NCBI GenBank assembly: GCA_029213065.1
Contig: JARGPH010000022.1
Location: 1-64,000 of the forward strand
Direction of reading: 5' to 3'
Source: Verrucomicrobiales bacterium
GTDB lineage: Bacteria > Verrucomicrobiota > Verrucomicrobiia > Verrucomicrobiales > DEV007
DNA: 64,000 nt
Positions within the stretch are counted from its first letter, which is position 1; every line of letters begins with the position of its first letter. The translations under genes were made by a program, and so were the position numbers. Positions 35,883 through 44,531 of the stretch are shown piece after piece. Below the pieces are notes generated by a model that made no database searches, was not told the DNA's origin, and saw nothing but the letters and a program-made list of their open reading frames with translations.

Positions 35883-37443
35883 ACCTCAAGTCGCTATTGT
35901 GGGACGTCCCAATGTGGGAAAGTCAGCGATCTTCAACACCTTAGCCGGTCGCCGTATCGCTATCGTCCACGATCAGCCCGGGGTTACCCGTGACCGCATC
36001 GCCACCGAGTGTAAGGATGCCCGTATCCCCTACGAATTGACAGACACCGGGGGCATTGGCGCCGTGATCGATGATGGCTTTGCCGAGCAGGTGAGAATCG
36101 AAGCAGACATCGCGATTCACACATCTGATTTAATTCTCTTCGTCGTCGACGTGCGCGAAGGAGTTCATCCGATCGATCACGAATTGGCTGACGTTCTCCG
36201 CAAGGGCGACGCCCCCGTTCTCCTTGTCGTCAACAAAGTCGACACGACGAAATCGGACAACGAAACCGCTGCCTTCTCGAAACTGGGTTTCGAGAACCAG
36301 GTGAACGTCTCGGCCGCTCACACCCGCAATTTCGGTGAACTCGACGAAGAAATTTACGGCTATCTCAAACACCTCGAGATTGAAGCAAGCGAAGCCGACG
36401 AAGAAGAGGAGGACGAGGAAGATCCCGGCGTTCGCATCGCCATCGTCGGCCGCCCCAACGTCGGGAAGTCCTCTCTCATCAATGCGATCCTCAATGACGA
36501 ACGCAGCATCGTGTCCAACGTGGCAGGCACAACGCGCGACGCTGTCGATGTGCCTTACACACGCGACGCGAAAAAATACACTCTGATCGATACCGCCGGA
36601 ATCCGGAAGCGCGGCAACCGGGACACTTCCGTTGAAGTTTTCTCAGTGATGCGTTCCGAGAAATCGATCCGTCGCGCCGACATCTGCCTTCTCGTGATCG
36701 ATGCCTCGTCGGGAGTTGTCTCTCAGGATCGACGTATCGCAAAAATGGTCATTGAGGCGAACCGCCCCTGCATCGTGCTCCTGAACAAGTTCGATCTCTT
36801 TCACCCCGACGCCAAGTATCAGGACCGGATTGAGCAGTTTAAAGAGGAGCTCGGGGATGATCTCTTCTTCCTCCCCTATGCTCCCAAGGTCGCAATTTCC
36901 GCAAAAAACCGTCAGTATCTCGGTAAGATTTTCAATGCAGTGCAGGATGTATTGAAAGCCGCGGCAGCGCCGATCCCAACCGGCTTGCTGAATCGTCTTC
37001 TCCAGCAGGCGATCGAGCGCAATCCGCCGCCGGTTCGCCACAGCAAACGCCTCAAGCTGCTCTACGCAACCCAGCGAAGGGAGGACAAGCCGGCAACCGT
37101 CCCCGTTCCCGAGTACCTGCTTTTTGTAAACCACGCCAACCTTCTCACACGGACCTACGAACGGTTTCTCGAAAACCAGATTCGGAAGCAGTACCCGATG
37201 GAGGGACTGCCATTCGTTTTCCGGGTGCGCTCGCGCGTAAACACCCGTGAAGACGGGAAAGGAAAGAACAGGATCAAATCCGGAGAAAAAGGAAAATCCG
37301 AGACCGGCACCACCCCGAGAGCCAAAGGCGGCTCGAAGAAACGGCCCAACAGCCGCAGCAGTCGCGGCAGCGGCAAGCCGGCAGAAACACGCGGACGCAG
37401 GGACGGCAGCCGCGAGTCACGCGGCCCGCGGAGAAGCAAGTAG
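35866..37443 (+). CDS. der: GTPase Der (EngA), ribosome assembly
   Basis: 525 residues. It has two tandem GTPase domains, each with a P-loop GRPNVGKS (about residues 13 and 197), DTGGIG / DTAGIR switch motifs and NKVD / NKFD specificity motifs, then the KH-like C-terminal domain. Der is needed for 50S maturation. The acidic linker between domains (EASEADEEEEDEEDP) is typical of the family. The last ~70 residues are an Arg/Lys/Gly/Ser-rich tail beyond the usual Der length, probably RNA-binding and disordered. Its start is inside pgsA. Confidence 0.96.
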   Translation: MPRNHKPQVAIVGRPNVGKSAIFNTLAGRRIAIVHDQPGVTRDRIATECKDARIPYELTDTGGIGAVIDDGFAEQVRIEADIAIHTSDLILFVVDVREGVHPIDHELADVLRKGDAPVLLVVNKVDTTKSDNETAAFSKLGFENQVNVSAAHTRNFGELDEEIYGYLKHLEIEASEADEEEEDEEDPGVRIAIVGRPNVGKSSLINAILNDERSIVSNVAGTTRDAVDVPYTRDAKKYTLIDTAGIRKRGNRDTSVEVFSVMRSEKSIRRADICLLVIDASSGVVSQDRRIAKMVIEANRPCIVLLNKFDLFHPDAKYQDRIEQFKEELGDDLFFLPYAPKVAISAKNRQYLGKIFNAVQDVLKAAAAPIPTGLLNRLLQQAIERNPPPVRHSKRLKLLYATQRREDKPATVPVPEYLLFVNHANLLTRTYERFLENQIRKQYPMEGLPFVFRVRSRVNTREDGKGKNRIKSGEKGKSETGTTPRAKGGSKKRPNSRSSRGSGKPAETRGRRDGSRESRGPRRSK

Positions 37444-37480
37444 CAACGGGCTCGCGTCCCGATTCTGCTCTGGCAAAGTG

Positions 37481-37717
37481 TAGAGGTAGGAGAATCCTCC
37501 GTCTTCACTGACGATTCGCCTGCCCCGGACAGGCTCTGTCGTCAGAACGAGTTTCGTTCAGCTACGAGCAGAGGAAGGAGAATTCCTTCCTTCACGGACG
37601 ATTTGCTCGCGCGGACGGGCCTTGTCGTCAGAACGAGTTTCGTTCAGCTACGGGTAGAGGAAGGAGAATTCCTTCCATCGCGGACGGTTCGCGCGCGCGA
37701 ATAAGCTCTGTCGTCGG
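37481..37717. repeat. Tandem repeat, 86-88 bp unit, about 2.75 copies
   Basis: Units start at about 37481, 37569 and 37655 (TAGAGG(T/A)AGGAGAAT...). Each carries GTCGTCAGAACGAGTTTCGT (or a diverged form in the third), a GGAAGGAGAATTCCTTCC-like palindrome, and a GACGA...TCGTC stem. It fills the convergent spacer between der and the 37724 gene, which otherwise has no feature. It may act as a terminator or REP-like element. Confidence 0.75.
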
Positions 37718-37723
37718 AAAAAC

Positions 37724-38467
37724 CTACCGTGAACGAATGTCTTCGATCTCTTCTTTCGAAGCAGGGAGAACATTCATCTTCGCGTCATTGGGAATCTCCA
37801 CAGTCGGATTTTCCTCGTAGAGGTAGGACTCCATAATCATGTAGACCTTGCCGGACGGGTTGGGACGGAACGTTCTCGCACCAAAGGCACGGGTGATTTT
37901 CACAGGCTCCTCCCCTGTCTCGACTTCGAGGACGAACTGCTGCTGCCCGGTGAGACCGAAAGTAGGGTCGACCTTCCTCATTTCGTTCTGAATCTCGATG
38001 AGCGGGCGGAAGAGTTCCTGATAGCTCACTTTGCCATCCTCAATTTTAGGAGGTGAAACTTTCGGCACTTCGAGGTCGACGAAAATATTCAGCGAGCCCC
38101 GCGGCTGATTCGCGACAAGGTCTGGATTCGCGTCGATGTATTCCTGCTTATTTGGAATCTCAACAAATCCGTCGTTATCAACGAAAAGCAGAACCGGCGC
38201 ATCTTTGATATCGAGATAGAGCTTAATATCCTCGAACTTCACATTGGGAATCCGGCTCTTGATCCGCAACTTGTAGGTTTCGGCATTCGACTTCGCCTTC
38301 ATGTCGCTCTGCGCGATTTTCAGCAACTGCTGGTAAGGCAATCGTGCCTGAGCGTTTTCCGCCATGGCGCGTCCGGAAAGTGTCTCCGGCGCATCCTGAG
38401 CCCCGGCGTTAAAGGCAGCGCTGAAAAGCAGAACCGACACGATGAGTATAACTGGCAGGTGTTTCAT
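37724..38467 (-). CDS. Secreted hypothetical protein (possibly DUF2987-like)
   Basis: 247 residues with a signal peptide (VILIVSVLLFSAAFNAGA). The N-terminal half has LPYQQLLKIAQSDMKAKSN...IKSRIP, and FVEIPNKQEYIDANPDLVANQPRG at about 108-131, a pattern that recalls DUF2987. The rest is beta-rich, with KVYMIMESYLYEENPTVEIP near the end. Periplasmic. Transcribed alone; function unknown. Confidence 0.7.
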   Translation of the reverse strand: MKHLPVILIVSVLLFSAAFNAGAQDAPETLSGRAMAENAQARLPYQQLLKIAQSDMKAKSNAETYKLRIKSRIPNVKFEDIKLYLDIKDAPVLLFVDNDGFVEIPNKQEYIDANPDLVANQPRGSLNIFVDLEVPKVSPPKIEDGKVSYQELFRPLIEIQNEMRKVDPTFGLTGQQQFVLEVETGEEPVKITRAFGARTFRPNPSGKVYMIMESYLYEENPTVEIPNDAKMNVLPASKEEIEDIRSR

Positions 38468-38739
38468 TCGGATCGAAAAGTATAAAGACTACAGAAAACA
38501 CCGCAAAAATGCAATTTAAGTCTTACAGGAACTTCCAAAAAGCTTTCAGCCGGAAAATGAAGCCGATCCGCAGAGGAATCGCTACGCCTCCCTATTTCGA
38601 AGATCTGTGTAAGTCTTCTGGAATCTGTGTTTGATCTGTGCAAAAACCGAAGCCTTCGAATGTTACAGCACCGATTCGCTTCGCTCTCACCGATGCACTC
38701 CGATTCACACAAATCGAATAGGCTCTGAGCCAACGATAA
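38468..38739. other. Intergenic region, no gene seen
   Basis: 272 bp between two - strand genes. It includes two short GATCTGTGT/GATCTGTGC echoes (38602-38640) but no convincing ORF, hairpin terminator or RNA gene. The promoter of the 37724 gene should lie at its left end. Confidence 0.5.
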
Positions 38740-39636
38740 TCAATCGTCCGCGAGCTTTTTCTCCCAGTAGAGGCGAATCCCGTCGGCACACATATCAGTT
38801 CCGTTGATGGTTTGGTAGGCCTGCCACACCTTCGAGGGCACCTTTGCCAAGAAGGCCTGTTCCATCTGGAAGGCTTCGTAGGCAACCCGCAAGGTATCCG
38901 AATCCATCCCCTCTTCGATTCGCTGGCGAATGAAAAGCGCGTTCAGCTCGACCGCGTCACGATAATCAGCCAAATGACCGGCGACGTCCTTCACCTCCCC
39001 GTAGTGGGTCAGAAACAGCCGGCTGAATCCGAGCGAATCGAGCTTTTCAAGGGTCGCAAGCGTGTCTTCGAGATTGAACTGAGGCGGTGCCGAGGTCACC
39101 GAGATGAAAGCGCTCTCTCCCAGCTTCGCTCCCGCGGCATCCCCGGGGAAACAGACATCACCAATCACGAAAGCATGCTGGTGATAGGCGTGCCCCGGTG
39201 CATCGACAGCCTTAACCGTCATCCCTGCGACCTCGGCGACATCGCCATCGTTCATTGCCACAACCTTATCCGCGGGAGCGGGTGTCATTCCGCCCCAGAG
39301 AGGTTCAAAACGGTCCCCGTAAACCTGCCGGGCGCTCTCAAGGAGTCGCCCCGGATCAATGAGATGGCGCGCGCCTCTCGCATGAACATGAACAGGCACC
39401 CCTTCCGCCGCGAACCACCCCGCAGCACCGGCGTGATCCAAGTGAATGTGAGTCACGAAAACCGCGTCGAGCTGATCCGCTTTCACCCCATGAGAAGCGA
39501 GGCCCTCCTGAAGCGCATCGAGGGTCGATTCGGGACCGGTTTCGATCAAAATCCTCCCGTCGGGACCGGTGACGAGAAAAGCGGCGATAGCGCCGGTTTC
39601 CTCCTGAAAGTGAAGATCAATAACATCGACTTGCAT
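38740..39636 (-). CDS. Metallo-beta-lactamase-fold hydrolase
   Basis: 298 residues, cytosolic. The metal motif THIHLDHAGA is at about 62-71; further ligands are His in DAPGHAYHQHAF, Asp in CFPGDAAG and His in LFLTHYGE. A C-terminal helical extension (about 215-298) resembles the ligand-binding part of MBL-fold thioesterase-like proteins. Likely hydrolyses a thioester or lactone; substrate unknown. Divergent from the Lrp/Ahb-like gene. Confidence 0.87.
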   Translation of the reverse strand: MQVDVIDLHFQEETGAIAAFLVTGPDGRILIETGPESTLDALQEGLASHGVKADQLDAVFVTHIHLDHAGAAGWFAAEGVPVHVHARGARHLIDPGRLLESARQVYGDRFEPLWGGMTPAPADKVVAMNDGDVAEVAGMTVKAVDAPGHAYHQHAFVIGDVCFPGDAAGAKLGESAFISVTSAPPQFNLEDTLATLEKLDSLGFSRLFLTHYGEVKDVAGHLADYRDAVELNALFIRQRIEEGMDSDTLRVAYEAFQMEQAFLAKVPSKVWQAYQTINGTDMCADGIRLYWEKKLADD

Positions 39637-39782
39637 ACCGGGGAATCATAGCGACCGATCCCGCGTTACGCGACCCCTTTCCTTTCCGGGAATTTAATCT
39701 GATTTGGACGCATCAATCTCGGAATTTTTCCGTCTCAACCTGAACTTGCCGGATCGGCGTGGCGTGCCTAGATTGCCACCCT

Positions 39783-40916
39783 ATGAGCACCCCGTCTCTC
39801 ACTGACATCCCAACCGATCACGATGACCCAATCAACTCGAAGATTCTCGAAGTCTCCGAGGACCTTGTAAGTGGTTTTCAGCGTTATCCTTTCCAACACA
39901 TCGCAGAGAAATGCGGTGAGGATCTCGACACAGTGATCGAACGAATTCGTGCGATGCAGGACGACGGCGTGATTCGCCGCACCCGCCAGACACTTCTCGC
40001 GACCAAACTGGCTCACGGCGCCCTCTGTGCCTGGAAGACGGACAATGACAAGCTCGACGCCACCTTCGACTTCATGTTCAAGGAGGACCCTTTCAGCGGC
40101 CACGTCGTGACCCGCTCGACTGACCGTGAAATCTCCGGAAGTGACTACAAACTCTGGACGACGCTGAAGGTGCCTCAGGGTGAGTCTCTCGAAGAGCACG
40201 CTGAGCTGCTCCGCAAACTGACGGGTGCGCATGAGTTTGTTCTCATGCCCGCAAACGGTATCTTTGCCCTCGGCGTCGGCCACGTGCGACGCAAGACGAT
40301 GGAACTCGGGGACAAATCCGAAGAGCCCGCGGTGATGAATACGACCACGACAGTGGATCTTGAGCCCGAAGAGTGGGAAGTGCTTCTCGCCATTAAAGAC
40401 GAGCTCACCCTTGAAGAAATCTCCGCCGATCCCTGGGGACCGCGTGCCGATGCCATCGGAATGGACAGAGAGAAGTTCTTCAAAATCGCGGAAGAACTTG
40501 ATAAAAAGAAAGTTATCGGCCGTTTTTCCACCTTCCTTGAACACGTCAAAGCGAGCAAATCAGGCAAGCGCGTCACTCGCTTCAACGCTCTTTTCCACTG
40601 GAAAGTCCCGGAAGGAATGCAGCCACGCGCGGGGTCCGAAGTCGGACGTCACCACATCATGACCCATGCTTACTGGCGTGAGGGTGGTCCCCGTTTCGGC
40701 GGTGTCAATATCATGGGAGTGGTTCACGGAACCGACAAAGACCGCGTCCTCGAGCACAAGGCAGCGATCGACGCCCATCTCGCAGAAGTCGGTATCCCCG
40801 TTGAATACACCAACGTGTTCTGGGGCGGTCGAAGCGAGATCAAGCCTTCGGAAATCTCTCCCAAAGTCTACAAAGAGTTCCACGAGAAGTGGAAGGACGC
40901 CGGACAGGTGCTATAG
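39783..40916 (+). CDS. Tandem Lrp/AsnC-type protein resembling siroheme decarboxylase (AhbA/AhbB)
   Basis: 377 residues from the ATG at 39783. Two consecutive HTH-plus-effector halves are visible. The first has QHIAEKCGEDLDTVIERIRAMQDDGVIRRT (about 36-65). The second has WEVLLAIKDELTLEEISADP...FFKIAEELDKKKVIGRFS (about 198-248), then HHIMTHAYWREGGPRFGGVNIMGVVHG. That last segment parallels the heme-pathway NirDL/AhbAB proteins rather than classical Lrp regulators. It is probably a fused AhbA-AhbB-like protein, but a regulatory function cannot be excluded. It precedes gatC by 48 bp. Confidence 0.7.
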   Translation: MSTPSLTDIPTDHDDPINSKILEVSEDLVSGFQRYPFQHIAEKCGEDLDTVIERIRAMQDDGVIRRTRQTLLATKLAHGALCAWKTDNDKLDATFDFMFKEDPFSGHVVTRSTDREISGSDYKLWTTLKVPQGESLEEHAELLRKLTGAHEFVLMPANGIFALGVGHVRRKTMELGDKSEEPAVMNTTTTVDLEPEEWEVLLAIKDELTLEEISADPWGPRADAIGMDREKFFKIAEELDKKKVIGRFSTFLEHVKASKSGKRVTRFNALFHWKVPEGMQPRAGSEVGRHHIMTHAYWREGGPRFGGVNIMGVVHGTDKDRVLEHKAAIDAHLAEVGIPVEYTNVFWGGRSEIKPSEISPKVYKEFHEKWKDAGQVL

Positions 40917-40964
40917 AAGAAAGGAGAAAGATCTTTTCACTCACTCTCCAGCACTACTACGAAT

Positions 40965-41240
40965 ATGAATGTCAGGGACGTTGCCAATTTGGCTCGCATT
41001 GAACTCTCAGATGAAGAAGCCTCCCGCTACCAGGAGCAGATGGATCACATTCTCCATTACGTGGAGCAATTAAATCAGATCGACGTCGAGGGAATCGAGC
41101 CGACGGCCCACGCCGCTGCCGTTTTCGATATCGTGCGCGAAGATGTCGCCACCGGCACTTCGATTTCACAGGAGGCCGTCCTCTCCAACGCGCCGCAAAC
41201 CGCGCACGATCAAATCAAAATGCCCAAGGTGGTTGAATAG
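40965..41240 (+). CDS. gatC: Glu-tRNA(Gln)/Asp-tRNA(Asn) amidotransferase subunit C
   Basis: 91 residues, usual GatC length. Family features: DVANLARIELSDEEASRYQEQMDHIL near the N-terminus and an acidic end with AVLSNAPQTAHDQIKMPKVVE. It acts as a structural bridge in the GatCAB complex that makes Gln-tRNA or Asn-tRNA. Followed 54 bp later by gatA; gatB is not in the window. Confidence 0.95.
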   Translation: MNVRDVANLARIELSDEEASRYQEQMDHILHYVEQLNQIDVEGIEPTAHAAAVFDIVREDVATGTSISQEAVLSNAPQTAHDQIKMPKVVE

Positions 41241-41294
41241 CGCTGCGCCATTTCGTTCGAGTCTCTTTATTGAATTCTTTTTCCGCTTCACGTT

Positions 41295-42713
41295 TTGAAA
41301 GCCGCTTCTCTGTCCATTGCCCAGCTCCGCAGCGCCTACGCTTCAGGAGATCTCACCCCTGCCGACGCCCTCAAGTCCGTCGCTGAATCGATCGACTCGG
41401 TCGACGGCGACATCGGAGGCTATCTCTCCTACGATCTCGACCTAGCACTGAGAGACGCTGCCGAGGCAGACCTTTCACTTCCTCTCGGTGGCGTACCGAT
41501 TGCGATTAAAGATCTCATCAACGTGAATGGTCACCCCTGTTCTTGCGCCTCGAAAATTCTCGACGGCAAATACACTTCCCCCTACGACGCAACCGTTGTT
41601 CGAAAACTGCGCGAAGCAGGGGCGATCCCGTTCGGCCGCACCAATATGGATGAGTTCGCGATGGGTTCATCCAATGAAAACTCGGGGATTAACCCCTGCC
41701 ACAACCCGCACGATCTCGACCGCATCCCCGGTGGGTCATCAGGGGGATCTGCCGCCGTCGTTGCGGCACACACCGCGGTTGCCTCACTCGGAACCGACAC
41801 CGGTGGCTCGATCCGTCAACCCGCCTCGCATTGCGGCGTAGTCGGACTGAAACCCACCTACGGCCGTGTTTCCCGTTTTGGATTGGTGGCGTTCGCATCC
41901 TCGCTTGATCAGTGCGGCCCCATGACCAAAACGGTCGAAGACGCCGCGACCCTCCTTCAAGCAATTTCAGGAGCTTGCGACCGCGATTCCACCTGCCTCA
42001 AGGAGGACGTTCCCGATTACTCCGATGCGATTGGCAAAGACATCAAAGGACTCAAGATCGGACTTCCCTCCGAATATTTCGCCGAAGGTCTCGATCCTGA
42101 GGTAAAGGCCAAAGTGGAAGCTGCGATCAAGCAACTCGAGAGCCTCGGCGCGGAGATTCAGGAAGTATCGCTTCCGAATACCGAACACGCCGTCGCAACC
42201 TACTATGTGATCGCAACCGCAGAGGCGTCGGCAAACCTCGCCCGCTTTGACGGGGTTCGTTACGGACACCGCGCCGAAGCGGACGGGCTCATCGAGCTCT
42301 ACAAAAAATCCCGTGCTGAAGGATTCGGCGACGAGGTAAAGCGACGCATCATCCTCGGAACCTACGTTCTCAGCTCTGGCTACTACGACGCCTACTACAC
42401 ACGAGCGCAGAAAGTGAGAACCCTTATCCGGAATGATTTTGAGGAGGCCTTTTCCAAAGTCGACGTGATCGCCTCCCCTGTTTCTCCGACACCCGCGTTC
42501 AAAATGGGTGAGAAGTTCAGTGATCCGCTTTCGATGTATCTCGCCGACATCTACACGATCTCCGCGAACCTCGCCGGAATCTGCGGAATCTCCGTTCCCT
42601 GCGGAACCGTTTCCGTCGATGGCAAGGAGTTGCCAGTCGGCCTTCAGCTGCTCGGAAAGTCATTCGGCGAGGCGGATATCCTCCGCGCCGCGCATGCCTA
42701 CGAAGTGAGCTAG
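41295..42713 (+). CDS. gatA: Glu-tRNA(Gln) amidotransferase subunit A
   Basis: 472 residues starting at a TTG (41295); no ATG lies in frame before conserved sequence. Amidase signature residues: Lys in GVPIAIKDLINVNG (about 58-71), GGSSGGSAAVVA (about 151-162) and the Ser of TDTGGSIRQPASHCG. It releases ammonia from glutamine for GatB. Coupled to gatC in an operon. Confidence 0.96.
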   Translation: MKAASLSIAQLRSAYASGDLTPADALKSVAESIDSVDGDIGGYLSYDLDLALRDAAEADLSLPLGGVPIAIKDLINVNGHPCSCASKILDGKYTSPYDATVVRKLREAGAIPFGRTNMDEFAMGSSNENSGINPCHNPHDLDRIPGGSSGGSAAVVAAHTAVASLGTDTGGSIRQPASHCGVVGLKPTYGRVSRFGLVAFASSLDQCGPMTKTVEDAATLLQAISGACDRDSTCLKEDVPDYSDAIGKDIKGLKIGLPSEYFAEGLDPEVKAKVEAAIKQLESLGAEIQEVSLPNTEHAVATYYVIATAEASANLARFDGVRYGHRAEADGLIELYKKSRAEGFGDEVKRRIILGTYVLSSGYYDAYYTRAQKVRTLIRNDFEEAFSKVDVIASPVSPTPAFKMGEKFSDPLSMYLADIYTISANLAGICGISVPCGTVSVDGKELPVGLQLLGKSFGEADILRAAHAYEVS

Positions 42714-42749
42714 GCTGCGGACACCGCCCCCTGCTTGAGGTATGATTTG

Positions 42750-42783
42750 CCCCTGTTGGGTCTGCCACCTGACAGGGTTGGGA
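42750..42783. repeat. Dispersed repeat, copy 2
   Basis: CCCCTGTTGGGTCTGCC followed by ACCTGACAGGGTTGGG. The two cores face each other, unlike the direct arrangement of the other two copies. It is located in the convergent spacer after gatA. Confidence 0.5.
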
Positions 42784-42810
42784 TTCGGGAAAAGAGAGCT
42801 CGAAGCGGTG

Positions 42811-43230
42811 CTATTTTGACTGAGATTCCCGATAGCGGGCAATCTGGCTTTCCATCTTCAGGTAGTTAACCGATGGATTGGCATCTCTCCACTCGCGAAA
42901 CAATTCGAGTTCCTCAGCGGTCATCCCGGTCTCGACATCCAGTGGCGCCCTCTCCAAAACGATCATTGCCTCCGGAACAAGGCATTCAAACATGAGAAGC
43001 CGGTGAATCCAAAGGCCGCGCCGGAGAAAATAGAAGGCGAGTAAAAGCCCCGCCAGTCCCCGGAGAAACACCGCGTCACTTATGCGGTTGAGCTCAATCA
43101 AGCCGCTCCCATATAGCAGCCGCGGCAACAAACCGGAAAGCAGGACAGCACCCCCGTAAAACAGAAAAAGGACACCCACCACCCTGACAATGATCCAGCA
43201 AAGCTGGTGTTTAGTCAGGGGGCTTTCCAT
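42811..43230 (-). CDS. Small two-helix membrane protein
   Basis: 139 residues. Hydrophobic helices at about 9-30 (CWIIVRVVGVLFLFYGGAVLLSG) and 48-65, then a soluble C-terminal part with PEAMIVLERAPLDVETGMTAEELELFREWRDANP. No family recognised. It lies 20 bp after the LolA-like gene stop on the same strand and is probably cotranscribed with it. Confidence 0.68.
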   Translation of the reverse strand: MESPLTKHQLCWIIVRVVGVLFLFYGGAVLLSGLLPRLLYGSGLIELNRISDAVFLRGLAGLLLAFYFLRRGLWIHRLLMFECLVPEAMIVLERAPLDVETGMTAEELELFREWRDANPSVNYLKMESQIARYRESQSK

Positions 43231-43250
43231 ATCGCTCAGCAGCGACCCAA

Positions 43251-44003
43251 TTAATCCACCGCTGACTTGATCGACATCCGTGTGCTCGATGTGACGTGAC
43301 CTCCCGCAGTGGGGCTCACCGTCTCGATTCGCATTTCATCGACCATCCAGACGTCACCGAATTTCTTACCGTGAAGCACTTCAAAGCGGCGAATTGGACG
43401 TCCCTCGCGGTTGTAGCCGATCATCTTGATCATTCCGCCACTGGCCTTGTCGATCCAGACATCGACAGTGGCATAGGCACCTGATGTAGCGGGGTTACGA
43501 ACCCGGACAATCCAGCTGTCACGCCCTTTGACTTTATCAGTCCTCACGATTTTCGCATTCGGCCAGTAGAGGAAACGCATCGACAGGTCATCGTAGGTAA
43601 CATCTGTGCCGCGGATCTGATCATCGAACTTGGAAGCGTTCACCCCTTTCAATTCTGCGCCGCCAATACCTTCATATAACGCGAAACTACTATTCTTCGT
43701 ATCGAGGAGAATAACCTGTGCCGGATCATTGAAGATGAACCGAATCGACTCCGGCTTTAGAGACATAATAAAAGGCACCTTGGTAGTAAGGCCCATGCGA
43801 AGCACCCCGGTGAAATCACGGTCGTAGAGCGTGTAGCTGTAACGAACCAGCTTGAGGACCTCGTCAGCGCTCAGTTCATCAATTGATTTTCCCGCAAATG
43901 AAGGCGGTGGCGAAGTCGGCGCTGCCTCCCCTCTTTCCTGTGCGACAGCGGCGCTGGAAAAAATCATGGCAACGAAGGTGGAGACGGTAAAAAACTTCTT
44001 CAT
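43251..44003 (-). CDS. LolA-like outer-membrane lipoprotein-sorting family protein
   Basis: 250 residues from the ATG at 44003 (MKKFFTVSTFVAMIFSSAAVA, a clear signal peptide). The mature part has the LolA_like layout: LYDRDFTGVLRMGLTTKVPF, FIFNDPAQVILLDT, a central DDLSMRFLYWPNAKIVR, then VDVWIDKASGGMIKMIGYNREG and FGDVWMVDEMRIET. Likely a periplasmic lipid- or lipoprotein-binding protein. Followed by the two-helix membrane gene. Confidence 0.8.
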   Translation of the reverse strand: MKKFFTVSTFVAMIFSSAAVAQERGEAAPTSPPPSFAGKSIDELSADEVLKLVRYSYTLYDRDFTGVLRMGLTTKVPFIMSLKPESIRFIFNDPAQVILLDTKNSSFALYEGIGGAELKGVNASKFDDQIRGTDVTYDDLSMRFLYWPNAKIVRTDKVKGRDSWIVRVRNPATSGAYATVDVWIDKASGGMIKMIGYNREGRPIRRFEVLHGKKFGDVWMVDEMRIETVSPTAGGHVTSSTRMSIKSAVD

Positions 44004-44126
44004 AAATTTTCGGGGGACTAACGCCAATTGGACGACCGGCCTTCAACATACATGCAAAAAGCTTACCGCAAAATAAAAGCATTTCGCTTTTCTTAAGGAG
44101 TTATTTGCCTATTATCAGCACTGAAA

Positions 44127-44504
44127 ATGATCCCTCAATCCGGGGTTCGTATCAATAATGTCATGGAAAATCACCGGCTCGTGCTTCCCGAACACATGAA
44201 TCAGTTTGGCTTTTTATTCGGAGGTCATTTACTCATGTGGGTTGATGAAATCGCATGGATGGCAGCAACCCTTGAATACGAAGATTGCCAATTTGTGACA
44301 GTGGGAATGAAGGAGGTCACTTTCCGGCAGGGCGTCAGTGAGGGGACGATTCTCCGCTTCGAAACCACTCGAGTCCATGAGGGCAATACCTCAGTTCAAT
44401 ACTCTGTTCGCGTGTTGAACGCAGGAGAGGCAATTTTTACTACCGAAGTTGCCTTTGTCAGGGTCGATGACGAGGGACGCAAACAATCACTTCCCAAGCG
44501 CTGA
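44127..44504 (+). CDS. Hotdog-fold acyl-CoA thioesterase
   Basis: 125 residues, single hotdog domain of YciA type: LPEHMNQFGFLFGGHLLMWVDEIAWMAA (about 20-47), then FVTVGMKEVTFRQGVSEGTILRFE. It hydrolyses acyl-CoA in the cytosol. First of a run of + strand genes (27 bp to rbsK). Confidence 0.88.
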   Translation: MIPQSGVRINNVMENHRLVLPEHMNQFGFLFGGHLLMWVDEIAWMAATLEYEDCQFVTVGMKEVTFRQGVSEGTILRFETTRVHEGNTSVQYSVRVLNAGEAIFTTEVAFVRVDDEGRKQSLPKR

Positions 44505-44531
44505 CAATCTGATAGCGTTTCCTAATTTGGC

